Shown here: in pieces, positions 5,740 through 5,985 of the stretch
How positions within the stretch are numbered: the first letter of the stretch is position 1
How the letters are laid out: each line of letters begins with the position of its first letter
Assembly (NCBI GenBank): GCA_965646165.1
Contig: CBFFYP010000132.1
Span: 1-5,985, forward strand
DNA length: 5,985 bases
From: MGBC114844 sp910585855
GTDB taxonomy: Bacteria > Bacillota > Clostridia > Lachnospirales > Lachnospiraceae
Direction: 5' to 3'
The notes under the pieces: model-generated
What the model saw: only the letters and a program-made list of their open reading frames with translations
What the model was told of the DNA's origin: nothing
Databases searched by the model: none
Position numbers and translations under genes: made by a program

Positions 5740-5799
5740 TCTATTACAAAGAAAAAGAGTACAAGTAGAATATGATGTACTCTTTTTCTTTGTAATAGA
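5740..5799. terminator. 23-bp perfect inverted repeat, probable bidirectional terminator
   Basis: Positions 5740-5762 and 5777-5799 are exact reverse complements over 23 bp with a 14-base loop. The core GAGTAC...GTACTC is flanked by an A-run on the left (GAAAAA) and TTTTTCTTT on the right, so on either strand the hairpin is followed by a U-rich tract: the layout of a bidirectional intrinsic terminator. It starts 15 bases after the last cassette gene. The perfect match is longer than a terminator needs and could also mark a cassette end. Confidence 0.75.
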
Positions 5800-5826
5800 A
5801 GATTCCCACAATTCCCATCCAACCTA

Positions 5827-5835
5827 TGCTAGAAT
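5827..5835 (+). promoter_or_regulatory. candidate extended -10 promoter before the last gene
   Basis: TGCTAGAAT has the extended -10 form TG-n-TAGAAT, one mismatch from TATAAT. No TTGACA-like -35 box lies 16-18 bases upstream; that region reads CCCACAATTCCC. It lies just right of the cassette terminator and would give a leader of about 125 bases to the gene at 5966. A sigma-like phage activator could take over the -35 contact. Confidence 0.35.
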
Positions 5836-5965
5836 GGAACTGTTATAAATATCTATGCAAAGAAATTAATGAAAAGGAGCATAAAGAAGAAAAGAAATGT
5901 GTTTTTTTGATTTTTTTGTTTGGGATTTTTTATGACACCATTCAAAATAGAAAGGATGAGGTGTT

Positions 5966-5985
5966 ATGACCGCAAAGGAATATTT
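5966..5985 (+). CDS. start of a probable DUF1492-like phage regulator (cut by window end)
   Basis: Only MTAKEY and two bases of the next codon are visible. The ATG follows AAAGGATGAGGTG (5951-5963), a convincing ribosome site. MTAKEY followed by a hydrophobic residue is a frequent N-terminus of DUF1492/sigma-like regulators in clostridial prophages, and resembles the MTAEEL start of the regulator at 3189. The identification depends on seven codons and on position, so it is tentative; another late-phase phage gene would fit too. Confidence 0.45.

Larger units (their letters stand above)
3567..5800 (+). other. AT-rich three-gene cargo cassette (moron-like island)
   Basis: Composition changes right after the sigma-like gene: sampled lines contain 12 of 60 (4261-4320) and 11 of 60 (5461-5520) G+C, against 22 of 60 inside the sigma-like gene (3421-3480) and 32 of 60 in the first small gene (1261-1320). 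The stretch holds a non-coding A/T-rich leader (3567-3775), three co-directional genes and a strong terminator-like inverted repeat. Autonomous promoter, own terminator, odd composition and no phage structural or replication function are the marks of a moron or defence cassette. I saw no transposase, integrase or clear flanking direct repeats. Confidence 0.65.

Noticed and set aside
3562..5742. Similar bases after two stop codons (GAAGTTTTTAT near 3566 and GAAGCTTTTAT near 5724) as direct repeats flanking the cassette
   Set aside because: The match is short and A/T-rich; in this composition it is expected by chance, and it would place the terminator outside the insert.

Overview
The window looks like the middle-to-late control segment of a temperate phage or prophage from a low-GC Firmicute, most likely a gut clostridium of Lachnospiraceae/Ruminococcus type. 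The grounds are strong AGGAGG-type ribosome sites, tightly packed genes all on the + strand, and the order replication protein, DnaC-like helicase loader, small unknown genes, YopX-like protein, sigma-like regulator. The host genus is inferred from style only.

Replication block (1-1180). The window opens inside a phage replication-initiation gene. Its coding DNA carries four 12-bp iteron-like repeats, an almost pure A/T stretch and a 7-bp tandem repeat, which together look like an origin embedded in the rep gene. A DnaC/IstB-type AAA+ helicase loader follows, coupled by a 1-base stop/start overlap.

Small-gene block (1181-3046). After a near-perfect hairpin come a small HTH-like protein, a 121-aa protein, a 72-aa protein, a 171-aa phage protein and a YopX-like protein. 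The first two share an almost identical C-terminal 12-residue motif although the rest of them is unrelated.

Regulator (3047-3566). A 142-bp leader with a long-range stem precedes a 125-aa coiled-coil plus sigma-70 region-4-like HTH protein, the kind of small activator that clostridial phages carry just before their late genes.

AT-rich cargo cassette (3567-5800). Base composition drops sharply, to about 20% GC in sampled 60-base lines against about 37-53% in several sampled lines upstream. Three genes lie close together: a 388-aa protein with a GHKL (histidine-kinase/SpoIIAB-like) ATPase domain, a 93-aa STAS-like protein of DUF4325 type overlapping it by 8 bp, and a 164-aa protein with an N-terminal membrane anchor. 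They have their own candidate promoter and end at a 23-bp perfect inverted repeat that works as a terminator on paper. The set resembles an anti-sigma kinase/anti-anti-sigma switch coupled to a membrane protein, and its place in a phage genome suggests a moron or phage-defence module. This is the most interesting object in the window.

Resumption of phage genes (5800-5985). A leader with a candidate extended -10 promoter leads to the first seven codons of a gene beginning MTAKEY, probably a second DUF1492-like sigma-type regulator. The cassette would then sit between two late-gene regulators.
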